A stretch of DNA of 64,000 nucleotides from contig NC_033630.1 in the NCBI RefSeq assembly GCF_001540865.1, positions 9,125,212 through 9,189,211 of the forward strand, given 5' to 3'. Within the stretch, counting starts at the first letter, position 1. Every line of letters starts with the position of its first letter. A model generated the notes under the pieces. The model did no database searches and was not told where the DNA came from. It saw nothing but the letters and a program-made list of their open reading frames with translations. The position numbers were made by a program, and so were the translations under genes. Of the stretch, positions 9,986-21,918 are shown piece after piece. Source of the stretch: Ananas comosus (taxonomy: Eukaryota; Streptophyta; Magnoliopsida; Poales; Bromeliaceae).

Positions 9986-12105
9986 CTAGATTGAAGGGTT
10001 CATACCAATTGCCTTTCTTAAATGCAGAAAACGTTTTTGATCCAAAGGTTTGGTTAAAATATCTGCAAATTGATTTTCAGTCGAAATATATTCAAGTTGT
10101 AAAATGTGTGATTCAACCAGTTCTCTTAAAAAATGATATCTTAGTTCAATATGTTTTGTTCTAGAGTGTAAAACAGGATTTTTAGAAATATTAATTGCAC
10201 TCGTGTTGTCACACAGAATAGTAATTGTGGTAGAAGGAATCCGATAGTCGCTCAGTAAGCTTTTTATCCAAATTAATTGAGTAGAGCAACTCCCAGCCGC
10301 AATGTATTCAGCTTCTGCAGTGGAAAGAGCAATACAATTTTGTTTCTTACTGTGCCAAGTGACCAAACAATGTCCAATATAAAAACAAGCTCCACTAGTA
10401 CTCTTCCGATCATCTGCGGAGCCTGCCCAGTCAGCATCCGAGTAGCCGATTAGGTCAAGGGAGGTTCCCATAGGATACCAGAGGCCATACTCGGTTGTTC
10501 CTTTAACATACCGAATGATCCTTTTAACTGCTTTCAGATGTACTTCCTTAGGGTTAGCCTGATAACGAGCACAAATTCCAACACTAAATGCAATATCTGG
10601 CCTGCTCGCAGTCAAGTACAATAAGCTACCAATCATGCTTCTGTATTGTTTCTCATCCACACTCTGACCTTCTGAATTCAATCCCAGTCCTTTGTTGCTT
10701 GTACCCATTGGAGTGTCAAAATCCTTTGCATTTTCCAATCCAAATTTCTTAACCAGTTCCTTTGCATACTTTGTCTGTGACAAATGAATCCCATCTTTTG
10801 ATTGTTTAACTTGAAGTCCAAGGAAATAATTAAGCTCTCCCATCATTGACATCTCAAACTTGCTGGTCATTAACTTAGCGAAATCAGCAGCATCCTTGTC
10901 TTTAGTAGCCCCAAAAACTATGTCATCCACATATATTTGTGCCACTATGAAATTATCCTTCAGGTGTTTTACAAAGAGAGTTCTATCCGCTCCCCCTCGG
11001 TTATAGCCCTTTTCCAAAAGATATTTTGTCAACCGTTCGTACCATGCTCGCGGAGCTTGTTTTAGTCCATAAAGTGCCTTTTTCAATCGAAAAACATGAT
11101 TTGAAAATTTTGAGTCAATAAAACCTTTTGGTTGTTCAACATAAACTTCCTCTTTTAAAAATCCATTTAGAAACGCACTTTTGACATCCATTTGAAAGAG
11201 CGTGATTTTAAAATGGCAAGCAATCGCGAACAAGATACGAATAGATTCAAGACGGGCAACCGGAGCAAAGGTTTCATCAAAGTCTATTCCCTCAATTTGT
11301 GAGTACCCCTGAGCCACAAGTCTAGCTTTGTTCCGCACAATAGTACCATCCTCATTTTTCTTATTCTTAAATATCCATTTGGTACCAATAATGTGTTGTT
11401 GCTCAGGACGAGGCACCAATTCCCATACATCATTGCGAACAAATTGACCAAGTTCTTCTTGCATGGCATTTATCCAATATTCATCACAAAGAGCTTCGTC
11501 GACATTCTTTGGCTCGATCAAAGAAACATAACAAGCAAATTCATATTGTAACTGGCTTCTTGTTCGCACACCAACATTAGGATCCCCAATTACATTTGAT
11601 AAAGGATGATCTCTTGACTCTGTCAGGAGGGTAGCTTCAGGAGATATGCTAGGGATTTCAGATGTGGTGTTTTGTGGCTCAGATGAATCATTTGATGCAA
11701 TATTTTCAGAAGATGCAATGGAATTATCAAGTGTAGAAACATCATCATTCACAGGCAATACAAATGGAGAATCATTATCATCATCATTCATCAAAGAGGT
11801 AGAATAACCATTCATAGAAGAACTCACATACGAAGCTTCATCTACTTTTATATTGATCGACTCTATCACCGTCTTAGATCGTAAATTGTACGCACGATAA
11901 GCACGACTTGTAGTAGAATAACCCAGAAATATGCCTTCGTCACTTCGAGAGTCAAATTTTCCAAGATTTTCACGATCCCGAAGGATAAAACATTTACTCC
12001 CGAAGACACGAAAGTATTTAATGTTAGGTTTCCTACCAAGCCAAAGTTCATACGGCGTATTCAAAGTGCCCGGACGCACATAAATCCGATTGATAACATA
12101 GACAG
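9986..12105 (-). CDS. Copia C left half: integrase end, RT and RNase H
   Basis: One open frame of about 706 codons, cut at its 5' end by the N at 12106. It holds the integrase C terminus ([28 protein letters not shown]), a Ser/Asp-rich linker, copia RT ([41 protein letters not shown], catalytic [12 protein letters not shown]) and RNase H ([52 protein letters not shown]). No stop or frameshift is visible. It copies element RNA to DNA. It is nearly the same protein as 14024-15832, with scattered substitutions. Confidence 0.93.
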
Positions 12106-12106
12106 N
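12106..12106. other. Assembly gap joining two copia half-elements
   Basis: A single N. To its left the sequence is integrase, ending where 16168 would continue. To its right it is the env-position ORF, matching 8217 onward. Both sides are cut mid-gene, which an uninterrupted element would not show. Confidence 0.9.
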
Positions 12107-12416
12107 AACCCGGTTCTCGAATTTCAACACCCCCGGACTTACGACGACTGGGACGCTCAGTCGCCTTTCCTTTGCCTTTATCCACGGCTTTTCCTTTTCC
12201 TTTGCCTTTCCCAGTATCCTTATCCTTAGCCAATACCTCGGGAACAAAAGCCTCCCAATCCGGTTCAGCCTCCTCAGATTCGTCACCAGGAGCATATTCG
12301 CTCTCTTTATCTTCCGGTTGATACTCAACCGCCTGTTTAGCTTTGGAGCGCTGTCGTTTGCTTCCACGACCACCGCCAGCCATAAGAACCACAAGAACAA
12401 GTAGCCACGAGTACAT
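12107..12416 (-). pseudogene. Truncated env-position ORF of copia C right half
   Basis: The first about 103 codons of the same protein as 7142-8524: MYSWLLVLVVLMAGGG, basic and acidic patches, and the Gly-Lys repeat to EIREPG. It is then lost at the N. It differs from the left copy by a handful of residues. The candidate 5' UTR intron (about 12430-12830) is retained upstream. Confidence 0.85.
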
Positions 12417-12940
12417 TTTCGGAGAAACCCCTGTTAAACACAATGATATATACATATTGAACATAAGAACAATTTATTTGTGATTCCAAAAACTTTAGAA
12501 GATTGATATGTAATATACTAGATAATCCTAGAGCCACATAACCATGAAAATCATGGACAAATCAACCATCAAAAATCAGTAAAATCCCATTTTCGAAAAA
12601 TTTGAAAAAAATAGGTTTTGATGAAGAAAACATAGCAAAAACAACCAAACAATTGTATCAAAATATGAAATAACGCAAGAAAATGCTGACTAACATATCT
12701 AGAGGTAAGATTAGGGAAAAAATGAAGAGATTTAACAACATAATGAGATCAAATCCCCAAAAATTGAAAATAAAGCATAAATTCGGATTATAAGACAACA
12801 ACGAAATAAAATCCGAGAATCATACCAAAATCAAGTGTAAATTGATGAAGAATAGAAGCAAAAGCACCCTAGGGATATTAGAGGCTCTAGGGAGAAGTTT
12901 GAACGAAGTTTGTAAAGTGAGAAGAAATCGGACCGCAAAA

Positions 12941-12998
12941 CCCTTATATCGGTCCGGGCGGAGGGACCGGTCTCTCCAAGTCTGGGACCGGTCCCAGA
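12941..12998 (-). promoter_or_regulatory. Palindrome pair and TATA box, second copy
   Basis: TCTGGGACCGGTCCCAGA at 12981-12998 is perfect. The partner at 12961-12976 is GAGGGACCGGTCTCTC, one change from a perfect palindrome. GATATAAGGG lies at 12941-12950. Same order and spacing as 9055-9112. Confidence 0.6.
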
Positions 12999-14023
12999 GC
13001 CAAAACCGAAAAATTCATTTTTCGTCCAAAATTTTCAAAAATTTTATATAATAACCTCAACATATCCAACATAAAAAATACATAATATCCATCCCCAAAG
13101 ACTTCCAATAAAATTTTATAAATAAATTTTGAAAATCATTCTCAAAGATATTCAATTTGTCAAATATTGTTGATCCGAAAATCAAATAAAATTCTTGATA
13201 AGTATCAAATAAAATTCCACACATCATGCAAGATCTAGGAATTAATTGTATCATTTTATCATCATATTTGTTAAGAAATTGAATAAATAAATCTCATACT
13301 CATGAAATTAAAAGAATATTCTCAACTTGAGATATACACATAATTCGAGATAGGAGTGGCTCTTTGAGCATCTTTTAACAAACCACCTTATATCGCCTAG
13401 GAGATGTATTAAACATAGTATTAGAATTTTACCATCTCCACAACATCTCATATTGATTTATTCTTTATTGGCTTTTAGCTCATAGAGATATATTGATCAT
13501 CATGTGGTAGCTGCACACACTGACCGGACGACCGGGGTGGTAGCTCTTTCCTCCATGTGGTGGTAGTTTTCACACTCCCAGCAGGGATGTAACTCTTTCC
13601 ACATCTTGAATTTCAGAAATTTTCATAGCTAAAATCGGAAAGACTCCCCCTAAATTAGTGCAACCCTCAAGTCAAAAATATTATCGCAATTTCAAAAATA
13701 GAGAAAGATTTATTCATCTCAAAACTAATAATCAAACAAACAATTGCAATATTCAAAGTTCGAAGCATGAGGTGCTGAATTTGATTCAATATGTTAAATA
13801 GAATTTCAATGATTTGATCGTTCAAAAATATGTCAATAGAGAATAACCCTGACATTGATCAATCAAAACTTAAATATGAAATACTTAAATTCACAGATCA
13901 ACTCATTTCCCAAAACGGCAACATCATGCAAGAAAATCAATCAACCCTCAAACACCGAAAATCATGCAAGAAAAGAAACAAAATATGCAACATGCACATG
14001 ATCTGTGGCTCAATAGAATATAT
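12999..14023 (-). other. Post-pol spacer of copia C right half
   Basis: Homologous to 9113-9985, but with about 152 bp (13203-13354) that the left copy lacks. The left copy shows a single GATA where this copy has GATA at both edges, so a microhomology deletion on the left is the likely cause. The conserved GAGCTACCAC block lies at 13355-13608. Confidence 0.6.
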
Positions 14024-15832
14024 CTAGATTGAAGGATTCATACCAATTGCCTTTCTTAAATGCAGAAAACGCTTTTGATCCAAAGGTTTGGTTAGAATAT
14101 CGGCAAGTTGATTTTCAGTTGAAATGTATTCAAGTTGTAAAACGTTTGATTCTACCAGTTCTCTTAAAAAATGATATCTTAGTTCAATATGTTTTGTTCG
14201 AGAATGTAAAACAGGGTTTTTAGAAATATTAATTGCACTCGTGTTGTCACACAGAATAGTCAGAGTGGTAGAAGGAATCCGATAGTCGCTTAGTAAGCTT
14301 TTCATCCAAATTAATTGAGTAGAGCAACTTCCAGCTGCAATGTATTCAGCTTCTGCAGTGGAAAGAGCAATGCAATTTTGCTTCTTACTGTGCCAAGCGA
14401 CCAAACAATGTCCAATGTAAAAACAAGCTCCACTAGTACTTTTCCGATCATCTGCGGAGCCTGCCCAGTCAGCATCCGAGTAGCCGATTAGGTCAAGAGA
14501 CGTTCCCATAGGATACCATAGTCCATACTCGGTTGTTCCTTTAACATACCGAATAATCCTTTTAACTGCTTTCAGATGTACTTCCTTAGGATTAGCCTGA
14601 TAACGAGCACATATTCCAACACTAAACGCAATGTCAGGTCTGCTCGCAGTCAGATACAAAAGGCTACCAATCATGCTTCTGTATTGTTTCTCATCCACAC
14701 TCTGACCTTCTGAATTCAATCCCAATCCTTTGTTGCTTGTACCCATCGGAGTGTCAAAATCCTTTGCACTTTCTAATCCGAATTTCTTAACTAGTTCCTT
14801 CGCATACTTTGTCTGTGACAAATGAATTCCATCTTTTGATTGTTTGACTTGAAGCCCGAGGAAATAATTAAGTTCTCCCATCATTGACATCTCAAACTCA
14901 CTGGTCATTAACTTTGCAAAATCAGCGGCATCCTTATCTTTAGTAGCCCCAAAAACTATGTCATCCACATATATTTGTGCTACAATGAAATTATCCTTCA
15001 GATGTTTCACAAAAAGAGTTCTATCTGCTCCCCCTCGGTTATAGCCCTTTTCCAAAAGATATTTTGTCAAGCGTTCGTACCATGCTCGCGGAGCTTGTTT
15101 TAGTCCATAAAGTGCCTTTTTCAGTCGAAAAACGTGATTTGGAAATTTTGAGTCTATAAAACCTTTTGGTTGTTCAACATAAACTTCCTCTTTTAAAAAT
15201 CCATTTAGAAACGCACTTTTGACGTCCATTTGAAAAAGTGTGATTTTAAAATGGCAAGCAATCGCGAACAAGATACGAATAGATTCAAGACGGGCAACCG
15301 GAGCAAAGGTTTCATCAAAGTCTATTCCCTCAATTTGTGAGTACCCCTGAGCCACAAGTCTAGCTTTGTTTCGCAAAATAGCACCATCCTCATTTTTCTT
15401 ATTCTTAAATATCCATTTGGTACCAATAATGTGTTGTTGCTCAGGACGAGGCACCAATTCCCATACATCATTGCGAACAAATTGACCAAGTTCTTCTTGC
15501 ATGGCATTTATCCAATATTCATCACAAAGAGCTTCGTCGACATTCTTTGGCTCGATCAAAGAAACATAACAAGCAAATTCACATTGTAACTGGCTTCTTG
15601 TTCGCACACCAATGTTAGGATCCCCAATCACATTTGATAGAGGATGATCTCTTGACTCTGTCAGGGGAGTAGTTTCAGGAGATATGCTAGGGATTTCAGA
15701 CATGGGGTTTTGTGGCTCAGATGAATCATTTGATGCAACATTTTCAGAAGATGCAATGGAATTATCAGATATGGAAACATCATCATTCACAGGCATTACA
15801 AACGGAGAATCATTATCATCGTCATTCATCAA
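14024..15832 (-). CDS. Copia C right half: RT and RNase H
   Basis: 602 open codons with the same domains as 9986-12105. RT has [11 protein letters not shown] and the catalytic [12 protein letters not shown]. RNase H has [25 protein letters not shown] and [11 protein letters not shown]. The domains are intact, but a 26-bp tandem duplication just upstream (15819-15870) shifts the frame. The enzyme is therefore no longer joined to gag-PR-INT in one polyprotein, and the Met at 15832 is only the first in-frame one. Confidence 0.92.
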   Translation of the reverse strand: MMNDDDNDSPFVMPVNDDVSISDNSIASSENVASNDSSEPQNPMSEIPSISPETTPLTESRDHPLSNVIGDPNIGVRTRSQLQCEFACYVSLIEPKNVDEALCDEYWINAMQEELGQFVRNDVWELVPRPEQQHIIGTKWIFKNKKNEDGAILRNKARLVAQGYSQIEGIDFDETFAPVARLESIRILFAIACHFKITLFQMDVKSAFLNGFLKEEVYVEQPKGFIDSKFPNHVFRLKKALYGLKQAPRAWYERLTKYLLEKGYNRGGADRTLFVKHLKDNFIVAQIYVDDIVFGATKDKDAADFAKLMTSEFEMSMMGELNYFLGLQVKQSKDGIHLSQTKYAKELVKKFGLESAKDFDTPMGTSNKGLGLNSEGQSVDEKQYRSMIGSLLYLTASRPDIAFSVGICARYQANPKEVHLKAVKRIIRYVKGTTEYGLWYPMGTSLDLIGYSDADWAGSADDRKSTSGACFYIGHCLVAWHSKKQNCIALSTAEAEYIAAGSCSTQLIWMKSLLSDYRIPSTTLTILCDNTSAINISKNPVLHSRTKHIELRYHFLRELVESNVLQLEYISTENQLADILTKPLDQKRFLHLRKAIGMNPSI

Positions 15833-15870
15833 AGAGTTAGAAGATCGTCATTCATCAAAGAGTTAGAAGA
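15819..15870. repeat. 26-bp tandem duplication breaking pol
   Basis: Two exact adjacent copies, 15819-15844 and 15845-15870. The left half-element has one copy at the matching place. Since 26 is not a multiple of three, the duplication shifts pol out of frame between integrase and RT. It looks recent because the copies are identical. Confidence 0.9.
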
Positions 15871-18800
15871 ACCATTCACATAAGAACTTACAGAAGAAGC
15901 TTCATCTACTTTTATATTGATAGACTCTATCACCGTCTTAGATCGTAAATTGTACGCACGATAAGCACGACTTGTAGTAGAATAACCAAGAAATATGCCT
16001 TCGTCACTGCGAGAGTCAAATTTTCCAAGATTTTCGCGATCCCGAAGGATAAAACATTTACTCCCGAAGACACGAAAGTATTTAATGTTAGGTTTCCTAC
16101 CAACCCAAAGTTCATAAGGCGTATTCAAAGTGCCCGGACGCACATAAATCCGCTTGATAACATAGACAGTTGTGTTAACTGCTTCAGCCCAAAAATGTAA
16201 TGCAACTTTTTTACTATGAAGCATAACACGAGCCATCTCCTGTACAACCCGATTCTTGCGTTCAACCACTCCGTTTTGTTGGGGTGTATAAGGAGCCGAA
16301 AATTCATGTTTAATACCATTTGAAACACAAAAATTGACAAATTTTGAATTTATGAATTCTCCTCCTTGATCACTTCGAATGCGTACAATTTTATCATTTC
16401 GTTCAGTCATAAGACGAAGACAGATTTCAGAAAAAGAATTAAAAGTATCAGCTTTTTCTCGTAAAAAGGCACTCCAAACAAAGCGAGTAAAATCATCAAC
16501 GATAAGCAAGATATAACGTTTTCCACCCAAACTTTGAATCCTAGATGGTCCCATCAAGTCCATGTGAAGTAACTCTAAAGGCTTAGTAGTCCCTAAGTGG
16601 TTGAAGTTCTTATGTGTGGATCTAGTTTGTTTCCCTAATTGGCAACCCCCACACACAGTGTTCTCTTTAAAATCAATCTTAAAATCAATCTTAGGGCCGT
16701 CTGAGATAGTCACTGTTCCTTTTCCAACGATTTTTGACGATCGACCGTCCCCAAAAACAACAAGTCCTCCGGAGATTTTGGTCAAAGAAGTAAACCAATT
16801 TTTATCTCCGGTCATGTGACGGGAACAGCCACTATCCAGATACCATGATGAGTTATCGTAAGCATGAAGTGAAGTGTGAATGACTAGGCATGGGAAGAGT
16901 TCACCTTTGCGCACCCAAACCTTACGTGTTTTGGGTTGTGTCAGTTCACTTGCTTTTGTTGACCGTGGCTTGTCGACGATTTGAATTGACTTCCTCTTCA
17001 TATCCTCCTTCTTTGGTTTCCATGCTTGTTTTGCCTTTGGCTTCGGAGTATTTGGTGTCCAAATTTGGCTCTTCTTATGTTCTATCTTCTTTGGAGTCAC
17101 AATTGACTTCATTGTCGTTTTAGGGTCACTCTTCAAGGGTGCTATTGAGCTCTTTCCCTTTTGGTAGCAGAATTTCTTTATGTGTCCTAAAACACCACAA
17201 ATGTGACAAGTTTTGTTAGCCAAATTATGTTTAGGAGAGACAAACTTACCATAAAGTTTAGGAACGGCAGTTGACGAATTTCCATCGTCTTTCTTCGTAG
17301 CTTGATCAAGATAAGTCCGTTCATAACCAAGTCCAAGTTTATTTGTTTGACCAAGTCCAAGCATCTTGTCTAGTTTGCTCGAGCCAGACGAAAATTGGTT
17401 CAAATCCGACTTCAGTTGAATGATCGTCTTGGTGAATTCCATATTCGCTTCTCTAGCTTCTGAGTTTTGCTTGGTAAGATAATTGATGTTCTCCGCCTGA
17501 GTCTCCTTTTCTTTTTCAAGTAACGAACACTTCTCAAGTAAAGAGTTGTAAGCCTTGGTCAACCCATCTCTCTCTTGTTCTAAATCCTTTGTTAGAGAGG
17601 TCAACTTTGAATTTTCTTGTTCCAACTCATGTAGGCTACGCCGCAGTTTCTTGTTATGTTTAGCCATCTTCTTTGATTCAACAACCAATTGTTGATATGC
17701 TGCAACCATGTCATCTTCGTCCGATTCTTCTTCCGATGAGTTTTCCGAAGATGACTTCTCTCGTATAGATGTCGTAGAGATTGTGTCAGCAGACGCTAAA
17801 CACATGAAAGTTGAATCCTGTGCAAACAGTGCCGTGGCATTTACATCTTCTTCACTCGAAGTGGAATTGTCAGATGAAGAATCGTCCCAAGTAATAGCTT
17901 GCATCGCCTTCTTCTTCAAAGACTTTTTATTAGGACAGTCAGATGCTATATGGCCAAAGCCCCTACACTTGTAGCATTGAATTTGACCTTCACCGCTTTT
18001 CTTCTCTTTTGTGGAGTCCTTTTGAGAGTTATCAGATTTTCTGTATTTTGACGAGGAAGAAGAAGACGAACTCCCTTTAGATTTGTTTGTCTTGGATGAA
18101 GTAGACTTGGGAGAAAACTTCTTTCTAAAGTTCCGACGAAACTTCTTTGTTAGAAGTGCGAGTTGTTTTTCAAAGTCCTCCAAGCTTTGCTCCGACTCTG
18201 AATCAGATGAGGTTGAAGAGACATCTCCTTTTGTTGATTTTAGAGCCATCCCTGAGGCTTTAGAAAAAGACTTGGAAGAAGACGAATTAGAAGGAAAAGT
18301 CATTTCATAAGTTTGAAGAGCTCCTACTAATTCTTCTACCTTGAGTTCATCAGGATGTTTGATCGTTTCAATAGCTGCAACCTTAGGACGAAATCGTTCG
18401 GGAAGGGTTCTCAAAATTTTTCGAACAATTTTGGAATCAGGAATTTTCTAGCCCAAGTTAGCACACGTGTTTACAATGTCTTGCAAACGAGTATAGTACT
18501 CGGTAAAAGATTCATGTTCTTCCATACGAATGGAATCAAATCTACTAGTAAGCATTTGCAATTTTTGAATCTTAACCAAGCTTGTACCCTCGTGTGTAAC
18601 TCGCAAAGTGTCCCAAATCTCTTTGGCGGTTTCGCACGCCGAGACGCGAGAAAATTCAGTTTGGTTTAAAGCATTGAATAAAGCATTGATACCTTTCCCG
18701 TTGAACGAAGATAGTTCATTTTCCTCTTTCGTCCATTTATTCCTAGGTTTTGGCACAGTAACATTCTCGACAACTTCGGTAGGGTTTTTCCATCCGAATT

Positions 18801-18921
18801 CAATGGCTTGCCAAACCCGCTCGTCGATAGCAATAAGAAACGCCCTCATACGGACTTTCCAATAAGCATAGTTAGTTCCATCGAAGAGCGGGGGTCGATT
18901 AATGTTACCGCCCTCAGCCAT
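15829..18921 (-). pseudogene. Copia C gag, protease and integrase
   Basis: Starts MAEGGNINRPPLFDG at 18921, just after the primer-binding site. Gag has a capsid-like region (YWKVRMRAFL, KEIWDTLRVTHEGTS), CCHC knuckles (CYKCRGFGHIASDC, CHICGVLGHIKKFC) and a long coiled-coil spacer between them. Protease has WYLDSGCSRHMTG. Integrase has LLHMDLMGPSR, RSDQGGEFIN and SAPYTPQQNGVVERKN. Lesions: TAG at 18448-18450, where copia F has GAG (Glu). There is also an in-frame loss of roughly 110-120 residues between protease and the integrase CGGC, leaving a 12-bp direct repeat (KIDFKIDF) at 16669-16692. The frame ends in the duplication at 15829. Confidence 0.92.
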
Positions 18922-18939
18922 GAATTACAACCTATACCC

Positions 18940-18951
18940 GCTCTGATACCA
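18940..18951 (-). other. Primer-binding site of copia C
   Basis: The minus strand reads TGGTATCAGAGC, two bases after the LTR end TACA. It is complementary to the 3' end of plant initiator-Met tRNA, the usual minus-strand primer of copia elements. Confidence 0.92.
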
Positions 18952-18953
18952 CT

Positions 18954-20225
18954 TGTAAGATATGGATCCCGAGGATCTAAAAGGTAAGTAACACCTAGAG
19001 GGGGGTGAATAGGTGTAAATCCGGCAAACTCGAAAATCTCGATGCAAATAAAACAAAGTAGCGGAAAATAAAACAGCACACCGAGAATTTAACGTGGGAA
19101 AACTCCAAATCGGAGTGAAAAACCCACGGGACCAATCACGCAAAGAAAATCCACTAAGAAAACTTGAGTACAACTGATTTTGACCAAAAAACACGGACTC
19201 AATTACTCGATTTCTCCGTTAGATGACGATCTTCGTCCCGCCAGCCGTCCTATTGATCCGAATAAGAATCCTTTCAATAAACCTTACTGCAACTCCTTTC
19301 GCAGCTCAAACGCCTTCAATTACCTCTTGAAGCGTCCACACGAATCCTACGCTACACGCACGGACTCCCACATGCCCGAAACTCCTTCCGAGCTCTAGAA
19401 TCGATAGATTTGGGTGATTAACTTTTGAAAACCATTAAAGCTATGAGGTTCACAAGCTTTAACTCAAGCCATCTATCTTGATCCGTAATAATATCGAGTA
19501 AAAACGAAGAATCAAGCCGATTTATAGGTTCTATTAGAGAAACTAATTATATAGCGAAACATGAAAATGAGAAAAAATAAGTTTCTAGGGTTTAGATATC
19601 CAGCAAATATTCAAAGCCTTAAACTTTTTGATGACCGACCACATACTTATTATAATTTTACGAAGACTTAGAATAACTATGATTTGCAAAAAGCCTTTTT
19701 AAAAAACCTGTGTTCGTCTTCTCAGAGATCGGTCTTTACCTCGAGAGTATAACCGGTCTCTGTGAGAGACCGTCTCTCAGTAGGAACCGTCTCCTCGCTG
19801 CGCTGACAAAAATTCCCACACGTTCGGTCGAACCGTCTCGTCAAGATTGAGACCGGTCCTCGCTCGCCGCGATCCAGAAAAACACCAAAAGGTCGGGAAC
19901 CGTCTCTCTCCATCACAGGGGACTCGTCTTGCATCAAGGTCAACGCAGTGAAGGACCCTTCGGAACCGCTTCTCATTGACCTCAGGGACCGGTCCCAGAA
20001 CACAGAAAAGTTCAGTAAAGAATTTTTTAAGTAATCTAAGCCTTCTGAACTTAATCTAATTAGGTATATTCACCACAAATGATCTTTTCTTTATACCTTG
20101 GGTGTCGAGCTTTCCGAATGAGTCTTATTTCTTCAATTTGAATCTTTTCTTCAAAACCTCTGCGATCAACTCTTCAAGACTCCAACCACCTCTACGAAAT
20201 TCGCCAACCTATAAAATCCTTAACA
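18954..20225 (-). mobile_element. 5' LTR of copia C (right half)
   Basis: The LTR of 1272 bp reads TGTTAAGGATTTTATAGG at 20225 to CTTACA at 18954 on the minus strand. The copia hairpin block (CACCTA...TAGGTG around CCCCCC) lies at 18992-19015. The palindrome cluster at 19715-19995 is partly decayed (several ACCGTCTC where ACCGGTCTC is expected). The TATA-like site near 19649 is weak. Its U3 start resembles the solo LTR at 43741 more closely than the left LTR. Confidence 0.88.
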
Positions 20226-21586
20226 AAATAATGCTCTTGCCTTAATGCCATTAATCAAGATAATACCTGCCACGATGTTGTCGGGTACGGCAGGCTGCTC
20301 CTCCACGTGAGTGGCGAAAATCCATCCACTCAGTGCACGTGATCCCTCCGGCTGACGCGGTGCTGAAGCGTGCCCAGCCGACATAGCAAGTGGCAGTCCT
20401 GCAAGCTGTCGTGGAGCGTACTGAGCCGAAGCAGCTGACGGAGCAGGTGACGCGCCGCCCGGGCAATCCCAACTCAAGTGTCCCGCTTGGCCGCATCGGA
20501 AACACCTCCCATCACGCTGAGAACATTCATTGGGCCTGTGATTCCCGCCGCAGATCACGCACGGGAAGGAAGTCGTCTGACTCCTTGATTGGCTTCTGCC
20601 TCCTCGCCACTACGGTCGAGGGTACCGAGGGGGTCGCTTAGAACTCGACTGCCCCGCGGAACCACCAGCCGATCTCTTCTTAGACTTCTCCTTGTCTTTG
20701 TCCCTTTCAAACGCCTTGCGTTCCTCACGCGCAATGGTGTTGCCGCGCTCTACCCATAGTGCGCGATCGAGTACCTTCTCGTAGGTCTTCAGCCGAAGCG
20801 CGTGAATAATCTTAAATATTTTAGGCCGCAATCCGCGCTCAAAGACCTCCGTTCGGTCCCGGTCTCCATGAACCAAGCCCGGAACACAATCAACCATGTG
20901 CGAGAACTCTCTTTCATACTCCCGCATCGATCGGTTTCCTTACCTTAACTTGCGAAAGTCCTCCTTGATCTTCCGCTTGTCGCTTTCTAGAAAATACTCT
21001 ATTAACAGGATCTCCCGGAACGTCTCCCAAGTCATAGTAGCCGAATCCAAAGACAGACCATTCTTACCTCGCGTCCACCATGATCTAGCCGACCCCTCTA
21101 AACAGTGAGCCACTAGACGTACTTTATCCTTCTCGAGGGTGTAAACATCCTCAAACAATGCCTCCATCGCTGAAAGCCACGCCTCCATTAACAAAGGGTC
21201 TTTCAATCACCCCGGAACGTCGGAGGATTGAACCGCTTAAAGGCTGTCAACACCGCTAACGACCGCTCCTGCTCGGCCTCAAGCACCTCCGGGATAGGAG
21301 CCGAAGAACCCGAAGCCGTCGGAGGAATAGCCGTCATCGGTGCCGCCGCTACCGCCGGAGTAGGTGCTACAGGTGCGGGCGGGTCCTGAGGTACAGGTGC
21401 AGCCGCCGCCGCCTGTCGAGCCACCAACTCATGGAGCCGTCCTATCTGCTCCCTTTACTGTCGCATAGCCCCAGCCAAAGCCGCTACTTAGGCCAGCAAC
21501 TCATGCACTTCATCAGATCCCGCTTGCTCGGGCACCTCATCAGGCAATGCCGGAGCGGACCGATGCGTATAACGTCTCGGGGACAT
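20226..21586 (-). pseudogene. Gypsy D gag and start of protease
   Basis: ATG at 21586 (MSPRRYTHRSAPALPDE), Ala/Pro-rich N terminus, core (ERSLAVLTAFKRFNPPTF, WLSAMEALFEDVYTLEKDK, LEGSARSWWTRGK, EYEREFSHMVDC). CCHC knuckles follow (CVICGGNHRPNEC, CFRCGQAGHLSWDC), then the protease lead-in IVAGIILINGIKARALF. It stops at the copia LTR edge just before the DTGA catalytic motif. Lesions: stops near 21490 and 21460, a frameshift near 21205, TAA at 20940-20942 (Gln to stop), TAG at 20610-20612. The rest of pol is missing. Confidence 0.88.
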
Positions 21587-21906
21587 CTGTTCCTGAAACG
21601 TAACACACGCATTAATGCCCGACGTACTCAGACCTTATACGTTCCAAACAACTACCAAATTAAGCGAAAGCAATCAAGTATGTTCACTTTCTACTCTCGG
21701 CATTATGTAGTCGTCCGCCCCACATAATCCCTTAAGAAGAAAACAAACATTCCCTTGAATCCATCTCTATTTCCATTTAGAGAAGTTCCATCATAACCCA
21801 ATCAATTAGCCTTCGCATCTCCAAGTCCACGTCATACGTGTCCTAAGTTCCTAAGGTTTCCAATCCTAAGGTCCCTAAGTCCATCCTAAACTTTTGCTTT
21901 TACATC

Positions 21907-21918
21907 GCTCTGATACCA
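21907..21918 (-). other. Primer-binding site of gypsy D
   Basis: The minus strand reads TGGTATCAGAGC, seven bases after the LTR end GTGACA. It matches initiator-Met tRNA. Confidence 0.9.

Larger units (their letters stand above)
5405..20225 (-). mobile_element. Composite SIRE-type Ty1/copia element C
   Basis: The minus strand reads 5' LTR (20225-18954), iMet primer-binding site, gag, PR, INT, RT-RH, spacer, start of an env-position ORF, an N at 12106, then again INT end, RT-RH, spacer, complete env-position ORF, polypurine tract and 3' LTR (6655-5405). About 4 kb is therefore present twice. The flanks do not form a target-site duplication (CCACA on the left, AAATA on the right). The left flank is gypsy B gag and the right flank is gypsy D protease. 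I infer two different insertions joined at 12106, by misassembly or ectopic recombination. The extra ORF after pol places it in the SIRE/Maximus group. Confidence 0.85.

Noticed and set aside
10000..12464. A single long protein running across the N at 12106
   Set aside because: Its first part is the env-position ORF read in a wrong frame. The N joins unrelated genes, so no fusion protein is supported.
18940..18951. tRNA-like sequence at the primer-binding sites
   Set aside because: Only the 12 bases complementary to the tRNA 3' end are present. No cloverleaf can be formed around them.
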